Notes: a model not told the origin generated them from the letters alone. 64,000 bases of DNA from an uncultured Croceitalea sp. (GCA_947495075.1 CANLXH010000003.1:62001-126000); one strand, 5' to 3'; shown: positions 54,299 to 63,998, numbered from the stretch's first letter. Numbers and translations are program-made.

Positions 54299-55276
54299 TT
54301 ATTTTTTCCTATCTACTACGTAATTAACCATTAATATAAGTGCAGATTTGTACTCGGAATCTTCATAAGAATCAAGTAAGGACAATGCTTCATCTTTAAA
54401 TTCGAGCATTTTTGTTACTGCATAGTCTAAGCCTCCTTTTTCTTTGACATAAGCGATAACTTCTTTAACCCTCTTCTTATCTTTATTATGATTTTTGATA
54501 GAATTAATAAGCCAGTGTTTTTTATCTTTTGGACTGTTGTTTAAAACATAAATAAGAGGAAGCGTCATTTTTTGCTCTTTAATATCTATCCCTGTAGGCT
54601 TGCCAATTTGTTCGCTCCCATAATCGAAGAGGTCATCTTTTATTTGAAAAGCCATCCCGCATAATTGTCCAAATTTTCTAAAAATGGCTACTTCCTCAGA
54701 TTCCGGTCTCACAGAAGCGGCACCCATACTGCAGCATGCAGCTATGAGCGTGGCAGTTTTTTGACGAATAATATCGTAGTAGACTTCCTCAGTGATATCA
54801 AGGCGTCTCGCTTTTTCAATCTGTAGCAGTTCGCCTTCACTCATTTCTTTTACCGAATTAGAAATGATTTGTAGTAAATCGTAATCTCTTTTTTCCAAGG
54901 CAACCAACAATCCTTTAGAAAAAAGATAATCTCCAACCAAAACGGCAATCTTATTTTTCCATAAAGCATTTACAGAGAAGAAACCACGACGCTTATTACT
55001 ATCGTCGACTACATCGTCATGAACTAAACTAGCAGTATGTATTAACTCAATAATCGAAGCACCTGTATACGTTCTTTCTTCAACTTTTCCTTTATTTAAA
55101 AGTTTAGCCGTCAAAAAAACAAACATAGGGCGCATTTGCTTGCCCTTCCTATTTACTATGTAATATGTGATTCTATTAAAAAGTGCAACTTTAGAAGACA
55201 TTGAGCTACGGAACTTCTCTTCAAAAAGCACCATTTCTTCCTCAATAGGCTCACGTATTTGCGCTACAATTTTCAA
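54299..55276 (-). CDS. Polyprenyl diphosphate synthase
   Basis: The 325-residue all-helical enzyme extends allylic diphosphates with isopentenyl diphosphate. The first Asp-rich motif is LVHDDVVDD (D87, D88, D91), the second IKDDLFDYG. RKGKQMRPMFVF and KTATLIAACCSMGA are also typical of trans-long-chain synthases, probably making the menaquinone side chain (octaprenyl/heptaprenyl type). Chain length cannot be set from sequence by eye. It stands alone between the sigma gene and rlmN. Confidence 0.9.
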   Translation of the reverse strand: MKIVAQIREPIEEEMVLFEEKFRSSMSSKVALFNRITYYIVNRKGKQMRPMFVFLTAKLLNKGKVEERTYTGASIIELIHTASLVHDDVVDDSNKRRGFFSVNALWKNKIAVLVGDYLFSKGLLVALEKRDYDLLQIISNSVKEMSEGELLQIEKARRLDITEEVYYDIIRQKTATLIAACCSMGAASVRPESEEVAIFRKFGQLCGMAFQIKDDLFDYGSEQIGKPTGIDIKEQKMTLPLIYVLNNSPKDKKHWLINSIKNHNKDKKRVKEVIAYVKEKGGLDYAVTKMLEFKDEALSLLDSYEDSEYKSALILMVNYVVDRKK

Positions 55277-55376
55277 ATAAAGAAATTGATTTTGGACTGG
55301 TTTGATTAATATTATAAAAGTAGGAAAAAAGGTAGAGTTGATAGACTTATCCTAGAGTAAGTTTAAAAAGTTTATT

Positions 55377-56417
55377 CTAAGATTTATTAGCTAATTGTCC
55401 GCAGGCAGCATCAATATCCTTTCCACGAGAACGCCTTACAGTAACCGTGATACCATTAGCTTCTAAAGTTTTTTGATACATTTCTATAGCTGTATTTGAA
55501 GCTTGTTGAAATTCTCCATCATCTATTGGGTTATATTCAATGATATTGACCTTAGAAGGCGCAAAACCACAAAATTGAACCAAAGCATTCGCATCTTTCT
55601 GCGAGTCATTAATACCTTCCCAAACCACATATTCATATGTAATCCTGTTTTTAGTCTTTGCATACCAATACTCTAATGCTTCTCTTAAACCTTTTAAAGG
55701 AAAGTTCTTATTAAATGGCATAATAGAGGTCCTCACCTCATCAATTGCAGAATGTAACGAAACTGCTAGATTAAACTTGACACCATCATCCGCCATTTTT
55801 TTAATCATTTTTGGCACTCCAGATGTAGAAACCGTAATACGCTTAGGGGACATTCCCAAACCTTCTTTGGAGGTTATCTTATCTATCGATTTTAGAACAT
55901 TATTATAGTTCATTAAGGGTTCCCCCATGCCCATAAAAACAATATTACTTAAAGGCTTATCAAAATACAACCTACTTTCATTGTCAATTGCAACCACCTG
56001 ATCATAAATTTCATCAGGATTTAAGTTACGCATGCGTTTTAACCTTGAAGTTGCGCAAAACTTACAATCTAAACTACAACCTACCTGACTCGAAACACAG
56101 GCAGTTGTTCTTGTGGGAGTAGGAATTAAAACTGATTCTACAATTAAGTCATCATGAAGGCGTACAGCATTTTTAATTGTACCATCCGAACTTCGCTGCA
56201 TCTGGTCCACTTGTATATGATTTATAACAAAATTTGCTTCTAGCATATCTCTAGTTTCCTTCGAAATATTTGTCATTATATCAAAAGAATGTGCCGATTT
56301 CTGCCACAACCATTCATATACTTGATTACCTCTAAAGGCCTTATCACCATTAGTAACAAAGAAGTCCCTAAGTTGGTCTTTAGTTAATGCACGTATGTCT
56401 TTTTTTTCTTGTTTCAC
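55377..56417 (-). CDS. rlmN: Dual-specificity RNA methyltransferase RlmN
   Basis: The radical-SAM enzyme makes 2-methyladenosine at 23S rRNA A2503 and at position 37 of some tRNAs. The [4Fe-4S] motif is CSLDCKFC (third to sixth Cys region about residues 114-121). SNIVFMGMGEPLMNYNNVL and RRSRGKDIDAACGQL at the end hold the catalytic Cys. Two GTG codons in a row (56420, 56417) are the only likely starts. A TACCTTTG promoter box ends at 56423, so the transcript may be nearly leaderless. It is separated from queA by a terminator. Confidence 0.94.
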   Translation of the reverse strand: MKQEKKDIRALTKDQLRDFFVTNGDKAFRGNQVYEWLWQKSAHSFDIMTNISKETRDMLEANFVINHIQVDQMQRSSDGTIKNAVRLHDDLIVESVLIPTPTRTTACVSSQVGCSLDCKFCATSRLKRMRNLNPDEIYDQVVAIDNESRLYFDKPLSNIVFMGMGEPLMNYNNVLKSIDKITSKEGLGMSPKRITVSTSGVPKMIKKMADDGVKFNLAVSLHSAIDEVRTSIMPFNKNFPLKGLREALEYWYAKTKNRITYEYVVWEGINDSQKDANALVQFCGFAPSKVNIIEYNPIDDGEFQQASNTAIEMYQKTLEANGITVTVRRSRGKDIDAACGQLANKS

Positions 56418-56422
56418 CACGA

Positions 56423-56430
56423 CAAAGGTA
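56423..56430 (-). promoter_or_regulatory. Promoter -7 box overlapping the rlmN start region
   Basis: CAAAGGTA reads TACCTTTG on the minus strand, a perfect TAnnTTTG. Its distance to the GTG codons is only 3-6 bases, implying little or no 5' untranslated leader. Confidence 0.55.
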
Positions 56431-56437
56431 GGAAATG

Positions 56438-56463
56438 AAAAATCCCGATAGTATCGGGATTTT
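56438..56463 (-). terminator. Terminator after queA
   Basis: AAAATCCCGATA and TATCGGGATTTT form an almost loopless palindrome (effective 7-9-bp GC-containing stem). On the minus strand it ends in TTTTT. It separates queA from the rlmN promoter. Confidence 0.8.
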
Positions 56464-56488
56464 CACTTTATATTTATTTCTAAACAGA

Positions 56489-57538
56489 TTAAATAATTAG
56501 CATTGCATCTCCGTAAGAGTAGAAACGATAATTCTCTAAAATTGCTTGTTTATATGCTTTTTTCATTAAATCATGCCCCATAAATGCTGAAACCATCATT
56601 AACAAAGTAGATTTTGGTAAATGAAAGTTAGTAATCATGCAGTTTGCAATACTAAAGTCATATGGTGGAAAAACAAATTTATTAGTCCATCCCTCAAAAG
56701 TATTTAAAGTATGATCAGAAGACACGGCACTTTCCAAACCACGCATCACAGTAGTACCTACAGCGCACACACGCTTTTTTCTTGTTTTAGCATTATTAAC
56801 TATCTCTGTTGCCTTCTCATCTATCACCAATTCTTCACTATCCATTTTATGCTTGGATAAATCCTCAACTTCAACAGGATTAAAAGTACCAAGACCAACA
56901 TGCAATGTTACCTCGGCAAAATCTAGACCTTTTATCTCTAATCTCTTTAAAAGATGTTTTGAAAAATGCAAACCTGCTGTTGGCGCAGCAACCGCACCTT
57001 CATGCTTTGCATAAATTGTTTGGTAACGTTGCTCATCTTCAGGAGTAACATCTCTTTTAATATATTTAGGCAATGGCGTCTCTCCTAATTGTCTAAGTTT
57101 TCTTCTAAAATCCATATAAGAACCATCATATAAAAAACGAAGTGTTCTTCCTCTAGAAGTTGTATTATCTATAACCTCAGCTACTAGACTTTCATCTTCA
57201 CCAAAGTACAATTTATTACCAATTCTGATTTTACGTGCTGGATCTACTAAAACATCCCAAAGTCTTTGCTCTTCATTAAGCTCACGAAGCAAAAACACCT
57301 CAATACGGGCTCCCGTTTTTTCTTTATTACCATACAATCTCGCAGGAAAAACTTTAGTATTATTCAATACCATCACATCACCTTCATCAAAGTAATCAAT
57401 CATGTCCTTGAACATCTTATGTTCAATTTTTCCAGTTTCGCGATGAATAACCATTAATTTGGATTCATCTCTATTTTCTGCTGGATGTTCAGCTAGTAAT
57501 TCTTTTGGAAGTTCAAAATTGAAGTTTGATAATTTCAT
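56489..57538 (-). CDS. queA: S-adenosylmethionine:tRNA ribosyltransferase-isomerase
   Basis: The 349-residue enzyme transfers and isomerises the AdoMet ribosyl moiety to make epoxyqueuosine at the wobble base of tRNAs. Marks are [68 protein letters not shown] and the end [10 protein letters not shown] perfect TAnnTTTG box lies about 30 bases upstream and a terminator follows, so it is probably monocistronic. Confidence 0.96.
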   Translation of the reverse strand: MKLSNFNFELPKELLAEHPAENRDESKLMVIHRETGKIEHKMFKDMIDYFDEGDVMVLNNTKVFPARLYGNKEKTGARIEVFLLRELNEEQRLWDVLVDPARKIRIGNKLYFGEDESLVAEVIDNTTSRGRTLRFLYDGSYMDFRRKLRQLGETPLPKYIKRDVTPEDEQRYQTIYAKHEGAVAAPTAGLHFSKHLLKRLEIKGLDFAEVTLHVGLGTFNPVEVEDLSKHKMDSEELVIDEKATEIVNNAKTRKKRVCAVGTTVMRGLESAVSSDHTLNTFEGWTNKFVFPPYDFSIANCMITNFHLPKSTLLMMVSAFMGHDLMKKAYKQAILENYRFYSYGDAMLII

Positions 57539-57567
57539 GCAGTATTATTTGATTTTTTCAAAGATGG

Positions 57568-57575
57568 CAAATATA
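57568..57575 (-). promoter_or_regulatory. Promoter -7 box for queA
   Basis: CAAATATA on the plus strand gives TATATTTG on the minus strand. The inferred leader is about 26 bases. Confidence 0.62.
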
Positions 57576-57622
57576 CAATCTGGGGATAGGGGTTGTCAAG
57601 CAATTAGGCAATTAATTCTAAA

Positions 57623-58852
57623 TTAGATTTTATTTACTCCAATACCAATAAGTTTAATGTCCTTCCAAAAATCTGGATATGATTTTGAAACTACCTCTGC
57701 ATCATTAATCATCAAATTGGTCTTAAGAGCAATTGGTGCAAACGCCATTGCCATCCTATGGTCATTATAAGTATCTATAGCAACGCCATTAATTAAATTC
57801 TCACAAATATCCAGCGTTAAACTCTCTTCTGAAATATTTACAGCACCTCCTAATTTTTCTAATTCGGTTTTCATTGCTGCTAATCTGTCTGTCTCCTTAA
57901 TAGGCAATGTATGCAAACCTGTTAAGTGGCAACTTATTCCAAGACCTAAACAAGTTACTGCAATAGTCTGTGCAATATCTGGCGCATTTTCCAATGCGAG
58001 GTTTATTGTTTTTTTTGAAATGTTTTTCACTTTATTTAAAACAATGTGATTGTCCAAAAACTTGGTTTCTACACCAAACTCTTTATAAATTTCACTAAGC
58101 ACACTATCTCCTTGAAGTGAATTCTCTTTGTAAGCCGAAAGTTTAATCTCACTCCCAACATCCGCTAAAGCAATGATACTGTAAAAATAACTAGCCGCAC
58201 TCCAATCAGACTCCACAACGAAAGTTGTATCCTCAATACTTTTTTTTGATTGAACTATAATCTTGTTACCATTAAAACTTGAAGCAATTCCTGCTTCCTC
58301 AAGCAAAGCTAAAGTCATTTTTATATAGGGTACGGAAGTAATTTTGCCTACTAGATTCAATTCAATTCCGTTATCTAAACTTGGTGCGATAAGTAATAAA
58401 GATGAAATGTATTGACTACTTATATCTGCAGGAAGACTTACTGTATTTTTTAAAAACTTTTTACCCTTAATCTTCAAAGGTGGATAACCTTCATTTTTTT
58501 TGTATTGGATATCTGCACCTAAACTCTTTAATGCATCTACAAGTACTTTAATTGGTCTTTCTTGCATTCTTCCTGAACCCGTTAAAATAACTTCTTTTCC
58601 TTCTTGGGATGCAAAATAAGAAGTTAGAAAACGCATTGCAGTTCCCGCATGGTGAATATCAACTTCTCCATTAGAAACTTTTAGACCCTTTGCCATTACT
58701 TGGGCATCATCAGAATTAGAAATATTAGCTAATGCTATGTTTGAAAACAAGGCCTGAAGTAATAACAGTCTGTTTGTTTCGCTTTTAGACCCAGTTATTG
58801 CAATATCAGATTTTAATAATTTATTTGAAGGTGCGGAAAGCTTAAGTCTCAC
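57623..58852 (-). CDS. aroA: 3-phosphoshikimate 1-carboxyvinyltransferase (EPSP synthase)
   Basis: The shikimate-pathway enzyme joins phosphoenolpyruvate and shikimate 3-phosphate. Motifs: ITGSKSETNRLLLLQAL (N-terminal phosphate site), AGTAMRFLTSYFA, VESDWSAASYFY, LPIKETDRLAAM and YNDHRMAMAFAP. I chose GTG 58852 (409 residues); an in-frame TTG at 58888 is itself part of a TATATTTG promoter box and so lies upstream of the likely transcript start. The MazG-like gene ends 44 bases before the chosen start. Confidence 0.93.
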   Translation of the reverse strand: MRLKLSAPSNKLLKSDIAITGSKSETNRLLLLQALFSNIALANISNSDDAQVMAKGLKVSNGEVDIHHAGTAMRFLTSYFASQEGKEVILTGSGRMQERPIKVLVDALKSLGADIQYKKNEGYPPLKIKGKKFLKNTVSLPADISSQYISSLLLIAPSLDNGIELNLVGKITSVPYIKMTLALLEEAGIASSFNGNKIIVQSKKSIEDTTFVVESDWSAASYFYSIIALADVGSEIKLSAYKENSLQGDSVLSEIYKEFGVETKFLDNHIVLNKVKNISKKTINLALENAPDIAQTIAVTCLGLGISCHLTGLHTLPIKETDRLAAMKTELEKLGGAVNISEESLTLDICENLINGVAIDTYNDHRMAMAFAPIALKTNLMINDAEVVSKSYPDFWKDIKLIGIGVNKI

Positions 58853-58885
58853 AATTGCTCGGTTAGATTGGTAAAAATAAAGACT

Positions 58886-58893
58886 CAAATATA
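58886..58893 (-). promoter_or_regulatory. Promoter -7 box for aroA
   Basis: CAAATATA on the plus strand reads TATATTTG on the minus strand, at the 3' end of the MazG-like gene. The inferred leader to GTG 58852 is about 30 bases. Confidence 0.55.
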
Positions 58894-58896
58894 GGT

Positions 58897-59223
58897 TTAT
58901 TTAAGCTTTTTATTATTCTGATGGCGGTCGTGATCACGCTTTGTTTTTAAATCTAACTTTTTATCAAAAGCTTGTTGTAAATCTATCCCTGTTTGGTTCG
59001 CTAAACACAATACCACAAACAAAACATCTGCTAATTCTTCTCCTAAATCCTTATCCTTATCAGATTCTTTTTCGCTTTGTTCTCCATAGCGGCGGGCAAT
59101 GATTCTTGCTACTTCTCCAACCTCCTCAGTCAACTGAGCCATATTGGTTAGTTCATTAAAATAACGAACACCATGTTCTTTAATCCAATCATCTACTGCT
59201 TTTTGAGCTTTTTGTATTTGCAT
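58897..59223 (-). CDS. MazG-like nucleotide pyrophosphohydrolase
   Basis: The 108-residue all-alpha NTP pyrophosphatase has the metal-binding pattern AQLTEEVGEVARI and DLGEELADVLFVVLCLA, as in MazG/dCTPase-type house-cleaning enzymes that hydrolyse non-standard or excess NTPs to NMPs. The tail is His/Lys-rich. Its start overlaps the preceding stop by one base (TAATG), so it is coupled to the DUF3857 gene. Confidence 0.88.
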   Translation of the reverse strand: MQIQKAQKAVDDWIKEHGVRYFNELTNMAQLTEEVGEVARIIARRYGEQSEKESDKDKDLGEELADVLFVVLCLANQTGIDLQQAFDKKLDLKTKRDHDRHQNNKKLK

Positions 59224-61244
59224 TACTTAATTTTAGAAAGCACTATTTGTTCTGTTTGTTTTTCCACTATATTTTTATAAAACTCTTTTAGTGCAAAATA
59301 ATCTGTTGCAGGAAATATGGCTCGATTAATTTTTACATCTGATAACACATGTATTTGATTATTTTTTGCAACCAGTTGGTATGTAAATCTTCCCATTTTA
59401 TCTGGTAAAGCTATATTCATTGTACCAGGAATATAACTAATTTTATAACCCTCAGGAATTGTAATATTTATAACATATCTATTACTTCGTGGAAAAACAA
59501 AATCTACTGGATAATTTCGCTTTTCTAGCTTAAAAGGGTTCTCATCTTCTGCATGGAATAATAAAGGCGACATATAAATTTTGTCACCTATTACATCTGC
59601 CTGGCTTTCTAACTCAAAATCAAAACTTTCAACAATTGGCTTACCTAAAACCTTTTTATTTTTTACGTTATAGTTTGAGATTTCTAAACCTCCATTATTA
59701 TTTTCTTTTTTATCCAGATAGTCATCTTCACTAACACTGTTGTTTTTATTTCTAAAGAGATAAGCATTATAAAACATATACCTTTCTCTCTGTTTACCAC
59801 TGATATCTCCATTTTCAAGAAGGTTTACATTTAAAAATGTTTCTTTTTTAGATAACTTTTCTGGTACTATAGGAATAGATTCAGAAGAGCCATCTTCTTT
59901 TATAATTCTCCCACTCCAATTTAGTGCAGAAGTTGGTAATAAATTAGGCTCTGTATACTTATTACAAGCGTCCATTAAAATATTTTGCCCATTCAATTCT
60001 ACAGATGCTATCACATAATTATAACCTTCTCTAGTAGGAAATAAAGGAACTCCATTATCTCTTGTACTTACTAACACTGGATTAGCTTTTAAGCCAGCTT
60101 CTTTAAGCATTGCAATAAGCATAAGGTTAATATCTGCAACACTACCAGACTGTTTTTTATATGCTTCCTTAACTCCTTCATCTGTATATTTGCCAATGTA
60201 GCTATTAAAATTCATTCTATCCTGCACAAAGGAAAATATAGCGGTTATCTTTTCTTCATCTGTATTTTTATCTAACAACAGTTGTTCTAAATCTTTTTTA
60301 AAGTATTTACGATATCCTATTTGATTTCCAAAATTGGTGCTTTCATAAATGGTTTTTGCAACACTTTCCCAAGTAGTAGCATAACTTTTAGTTGGGTTGT
60401 TTGGAAATTTTACAAACTGTATTTCATAATTAATACTAGCTCTATAATTATCTATATTGTTAGTGTATGGTTCATCTTTTAATGCTGGCATATCCTGCAT
60501 ATCGTATGTATGAATATTTGTAATATAGTCAATTGAACTATTACTAAAAGTCGTTTGACTACCACTTCTTAATCCACTACCAGATGACCTATTTTTAGTG
60601 CTGAAATTTATTTTACCACTTTTTGTAGTCTTTTTAGGAATCATACTTAGATATCCTTTCATATTCGTTTTAAAAGAATAATATTCTGGTATTGAAACCT
60701 TAACTTTTTGTTTTTTAATGGGAATATCATATTGCATTTCTATTTCATCTATTGAATATGAAAATGGAGAAGTTACCTTATATTGATATTCTATTACTGA
60801 ACCTTCTTTAAGATTAGGCATAGTAAATTTTTCCTCATCATAGTACTTGGAAAGTTCTTCTTTGAATATATCAGAGTTTTTTAATTTTGTTTTAATTATT
60901 TCTCCTTCTTCTAAATTATAAGTATATGCTTTTAACGAAGAAAAGGACTCTGAATCACCATTGCCTTGATATAGTTTTTCGGAAATAGTTGCATAATCAA
61001 AACCTTCTTTATTATAAATTTTAACTCTCTCAAAGACTTCTTTAATAACTTCGAAACCACTAGATTGTATATATCTGTATGATACATCAACGTCTCTATA
61101 TAAAACTGATGCTGATGCTGAAGAATCTTTTGTATATATTTTTTCTTTAAGTTCTTCTTTTGATACTTTCCCGAATTTATAGTCTTGAGCGTTAACGTTA
61201 TAAATAAATAGTAAAATGAGAACATAACAGCTTTTTTTAATCAT
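59223..61244 (-). CDS. DUF3857/transglutaminase-like protein, catalytic residues lost
   Basis: The 673-residue exported protein has a signal peptide (1-19, ending NVNAQ), an N-terminal DUF3857 beta domain (about 55-240) and a transglutaminase-like domain (about 290-440). Compared with the neighbouring paralog, the catalytic Cys position holds Val369 (GSVADINLMLIAML) and the His region reads YNYV (408-411); only Asp425 (LMDACN) is kept. It should be inactive as a peptidase or transferase and may bind peptides or sugars instead. The start codon lies in a triplicated 11-base repeat. It is 31 bases after the paralog. Confidence 0.83.
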   Translation of the reverse strand: MIKKSCYVLILLFIYNVNAQDYKFGKVSKEELKEKIYTKDSSASASVLYRDVDVSYRYIQSSGFEVIKEVFERVKIYNKEGFDYATISEKLYQGNGDSESFSSLKAYTYNLEEGEIIKTKLKNSDIFKEELSKYYDEEKFTMPNLKEGSVIEYQYKVTSPFSYSIDEIEMQYDIPIKKQKVKVSIPEYYSFKTNMKGYLSMIPKKTTKSGKINFSTKNRSSGSGLRSGSQTTFSNSSIDYITNIHTYDMQDMPALKDEPYTNNIDNYRASINYEIQFVKFPNNPTKSYATTWESVAKTIYESTNFGNQIGYRKYFKKDLEQLLLDKNTDEEKITAIFSFVQDRMNFNSYIGKYTDEGVKEAYKKQSGSVADINLMLIAMLKEAGLKANPVLVSTRDNGVPLFPTREGYNYVIASVELNGQNILMDACNKYTEPNLLPTSALNWSGRIIKEDGSSESIPIVPEKLSKKETFLNVNLLENGDISGKQRERYMFYNAYLFRNKNNSVSEDDYLDKKENNNGGLEISNYNVKNKKVLGKPIVESFDFELESQADVIGDKIYMSPLLFHAEDENPFKLEKRNYPVDFVFPRSNRYVINITIPEGYKISYIPGTMNIALPDKMGRFTYQLVAKNNQIHVLSDVKINRAIFPATDYFALKEFYKNIVEKQTEQIVLSKIK

Positions 61245-61270
61245 TTTTTAGTCATTTTTTAGTCATTTTA
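61242..61270 (-). repeat. 11-base tandem repeat containing start codons
   Basis: On the minus strand ATGACTAAAAA occurs twice (ATG at 61266 and 61255), followed by the real start ATGATTAAAAA at 61244. The first two copies encode only M-T-K-K and stop at a TGA that overlaps the next ATG (AATGA). Confidence 0.85.
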
Positions 61271-61275
61271 ATTGG

Positions 61276-63177
61276 TTATTTACTTTCTTCTATAAGAACA
61301 ACTTTAGCATTATCATTTTTAGCAATACTTTTTCTAAAACTCCTATAGTTACTATATTTTTCTTTAGAATACCTGCCTGATTTAATAAAAAGTTCTCTGG
61401 AATAAAAAATAATATTCGTACTTGCATCATGTTCATAACTGGCAGAATATTGTCCAAATTCATTTTCTATTTTTATAGTTTGGGGTAAAGCTTCCAATTT
61501 ATAATCTTTAGGTAACTGCACTTTAAATTCATCTTTATCCAAGTAACCTCTTTGAATTTCTAAAGGCATTTTTCTATTACGATATCTATCTGGAACAAAT
61601 GAATTATTATTAAAAGCATTAATCTCAAACAACATTCTATTTCCACTTTTAGAAGCATAATCCGTTGCTTTAATTGAAATATTCTCTTCAAACATTACCT
61701 CTTGAGTATCATTACTAAACTCTATATTTTCTATTTGAAGATTGTTTATATTATCCCAATAGTCTTTATAGTATGTTGTAATATCTTCTTTACTTTTAGT
61801 TTCTATTGAGAAACGATTATCATATTGTATTCCCCCTGTTTGCATTTTAACCTCACCATAAATACTACCATTCTCTTCTATTGAATATTTTGCTGATGTT
61901 TTTTGATAATTTTCTTCATTTAAATAAGCAACAGTTTTAACTAATTTGCCTCCTTCTGGCGTAACAACAAGGGCTAATCTGTCATCTGTAAAATCACCTA
62001 AAAACCCAAAAGGATGTATTTGACTAGTGCAATCTATCCAATAATAATCATCCTTATATGGTATTGCTAAAATTGCATGATTACCCTGTAAGCGAGAAAA
62101 GTCTTTATCAAGATCAACTTTTCTCTTCCCAGCAGAAATAATGGTATAATACGATGGAACATCTACAGCTTTTAATAAAGCATAGGTGTAATTAGACAGT
62201 CCTTTGCAATCACCATACTTAACTTTATCTACTTCAATGGCACTTATAGGTTTCCAGCCTCCTATTCCTATTTGAACACTAATATATCTGGTATTCTCCT
62301 GTACATATTTGTAAACAATTCTTGCTTTTTCCAGATTATCATCAACTCCTACAACCAATTCTTTGACTTGCTTTATAGTTTCTGGTTCTAATATTTCTCT
62401 ATTCTTAAGAAGCGCTTCATTCATCCAAAAACCCATATCTCTCCAATCTTCCACATGAGCTTCTTCACCTTTAAGATTAAATTTTTTCATTCTAAAAGCT
62501 AGCCTAGGAACAATATCTCTAAAAGAAGGTCCCAAGGTTTCAAATCTTATAGGCAATATGTTTTTTGCTTTATAAATAATACTATTTGCATCATCAGATT
62601 TTTCTAATAAAAGATTGTCTAGATTAAATTCTTTAACATCCGGTTTTAAATCTAAGTCTTGATATCTTATCTCTAAATAACTTTTCTCAATACTAGTTAA
62701 ATAATTTGGTATAAAATACCAAGGCGGAAAGAAAGCAGTATCTGTAGTTTCTATAGTATATTTCACGGCAATCGTATAAGGATACGTAATTGGTGTATAT
62801 TTATGATACAACATCCTATTATCTGTATACAGTGAAAAACCATCTGCCGCACTATAATCTTTAAATTCCTTTTTCTTTATCTTTTCTATTTCACCTCCTT
62901 CGGCATTATAAACAAAAACACCTAAATCTCTAATCTTAGTTTCTTTATCATAAGAAACGCTAGTTATACTATTTTCATCTGCTTTTTTATTAAGAACTGT
63001 TACAACCTTACAAATTGTATATGCCAGTCTATCACTAGCTAGAATATTAATTTTCATTTCATCTAGTCTAACAACTGCATTAGTATCATTCAATAATTTT
63101 TCATCAATTGATTTAATGCTAAAATCTAGGTCTTGTGAAATAGAAAAAAAAGGAATTAGTAAATAGAGTAATCGCAT
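61276..63177 (-). CDS. DUF3857/transglutaminase-like protein with intact triad
   Basis: The 633-residue exported protein has a short signal peptide (1-15, ending SISQ), a DUF3857 domain (about 35-240) and a transglutaminase-like domain (about 270-400). The Cys-His-Asp triad is visible: C324 in YGDCKGLSNYTYALL, H367 in QGNHAILAIP and D382 in YWIDCTSQ. It is followed by a C-terminal beta-rich part. Substrate unknown; such pairs are common in Bacteroidota. It is the first of two paralogs in an operon with the MazG-like gene. Confidence 0.87.
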   Translation of the reverse strand: MRLLYLLIPFFSISQDLDFSIKSIDEKLLNDTNAVVRLDEMKINILASDRLAYTICKVVTVLNKKADENSITSVSYDKETKIRDLGVFVYNAEGGEIEKIKKKEFKDYSAADGFSLYTDNRMLYHKYTPITYPYTIAVKYTIETTDTAFFPPWYFIPNYLTSIEKSYLEIRYQDLDLKPDVKEFNLDNLLLEKSDDANSIIYKAKNILPIRFETLGPSFRDIVPRLAFRMKKFNLKGEEAHVEDWRDMGFWMNEALLKNREILEPETIKQVKELVVGVDDNLEKARIVYKYVQENTRYISVQIGIGGWKPISAIEVDKVKYGDCKGLSNYTYALLKAVDVPSYYTIISAGKRKVDLDKDFSRLQGNHAILAIPYKDDYYWIDCTSQIHPFGFLGDFTDDRLALVVTPEGGKLVKTVAYLNEENYQKTSAKYSIEENGSIYGEVKMQTGGIQYDNRFSIETKSKEDITTYYKDYWDNINNLQIENIEFSNDTQEVMFEENISIKATDYASKSGNRMLFEINAFNNNSFVPDRYRNRKMPLEIQRGYLDKDEFKVQLPKDYKLEALPQTIKIENEFGQYSASYEHDASTNIIFYSRELFIKSGRYSKEKYSNYRSFRKSIAKNDNAKVVLIEESK

Positions 63178-63256
63178 GAAGTTATTTGGTCGGTTTATGA
63201 AAACTACGAAAATGATAAAAATCCTACAAATAAAATCTTAAAATCGGCAAAAGGGG

Positions 63257-63709
63257 TCATTCTTTGTTCTTTGTATCAATTATAATAGTCACTGGGCCAT
63301 CATTTAATAAATCAACTTTCATATCAGCACCAAAAATACCAGTACTCACTTTCTTTCCCAAGTCTTGCTCTAGTTGATTTACAAATCTTTCATATCTAGG
63401 TATTGCAACATCTGGCTTTGAAGCTTTTAAATAGGATGGGCGATTTCCTTTTTTTGTTGAAGCATGTAAGGTAAACTGGCTAACTACTATTGCATCACCA
63501 TTAGTTTGTAATAACGAATAATTCATTACACCGCTTTCATCATTAAATATTCTAAGGTTCACTATTTTCTTGGAAAGCCAGATAATATCCTCGGTAGTGT
63601 CTTGGTCTTCGATACCAATTAATAGTAATAATCCGTTATCGATTTTTGAAATTATGTCGCCATCAACAGTAACACTAGCCTTAGAAACTCTTTGTATAAC
63701 CGCTCGCAT
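63257..63709 (-). CDS. dtd: D-aminoacyl-tRNA deacylase
   Basis: The 150-residue homodimeric enzyme removes D-amino acids (and glycine from tRNA-Ala) from mischarged tRNAs. Marks are MRAVIQRVSKASVTVDG at the start, the SQFTLHAS motif and NDGPVTI with the Gly-cisPro-containing GPVT. Length is normal. It starts one base after the rsgA stop, so the two are coupled. Confidence 0.96.
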   Translation of the reverse strand: MRAVIQRVSKASVTVDGDIISKIDNGLLLLIGIEDQDTTEDIIWLSKKIVNLRIFNDESGVMNYSLLQTNGDAIVVSQFTLHASTKKGNRPSYLKASKPDVAIPRYERFVNQLEQDLGKKVSTGIFGADMKVDLLNDGPVTIIIDTKNKE

Positions 63710-63710
63710 A

Positions 63711-63998
63711 TTATTCCTTGTAAATATCTACTCTATAACTCTCATCATCATCAGAAACCATCTGAACATAGCTTTTATATCTACTCCAAGCAATTTTGTC
63801 TCTTTCAAGAGCATCTTTAACTGCACATTTAGGTTCATCTAAATGCATACAGTTGTTAAATTTACATTCAGATTTTAGTTCAAAGAATTCTGGAAAATAA
63901 TCTCCTATCTCTTCTTTTTCCATGTCAACGATTCCGAAACCTCTAATTCCAGGTGTGTCAATAATCTGTGCTTTAAAAGAGAGGTCATACATTTCTGC
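63711..63998 (-). CDS. rsgA: Ribosome small-subunit-dependent GTPase RsgA, 3' part
   Basis: The 5' part of the gene lies beyond the window; about 95 codons remain. IIDTPGIRGFG is the G3 region of this circularly permuted GTPase. CKFNNCMHLDEPKCAV is the C-terminal zinc site (C-x4-C-x-H-x5-C). RsgA acts in 30S maturation. An in-frame ATG at 63992 is internal, as the frame continues to the edge (AEMYDLSF). Confidence 0.94.
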   Translation of the reverse strand, partial: AEMYDLSFKAQIIDTPGIRGFGIVDMEKEEIGDYFPEFFELKSECKFNNCMHLDEPKCAVKDALERDKIAWSRYKSYVQMVSDDDESYRVDIYKE

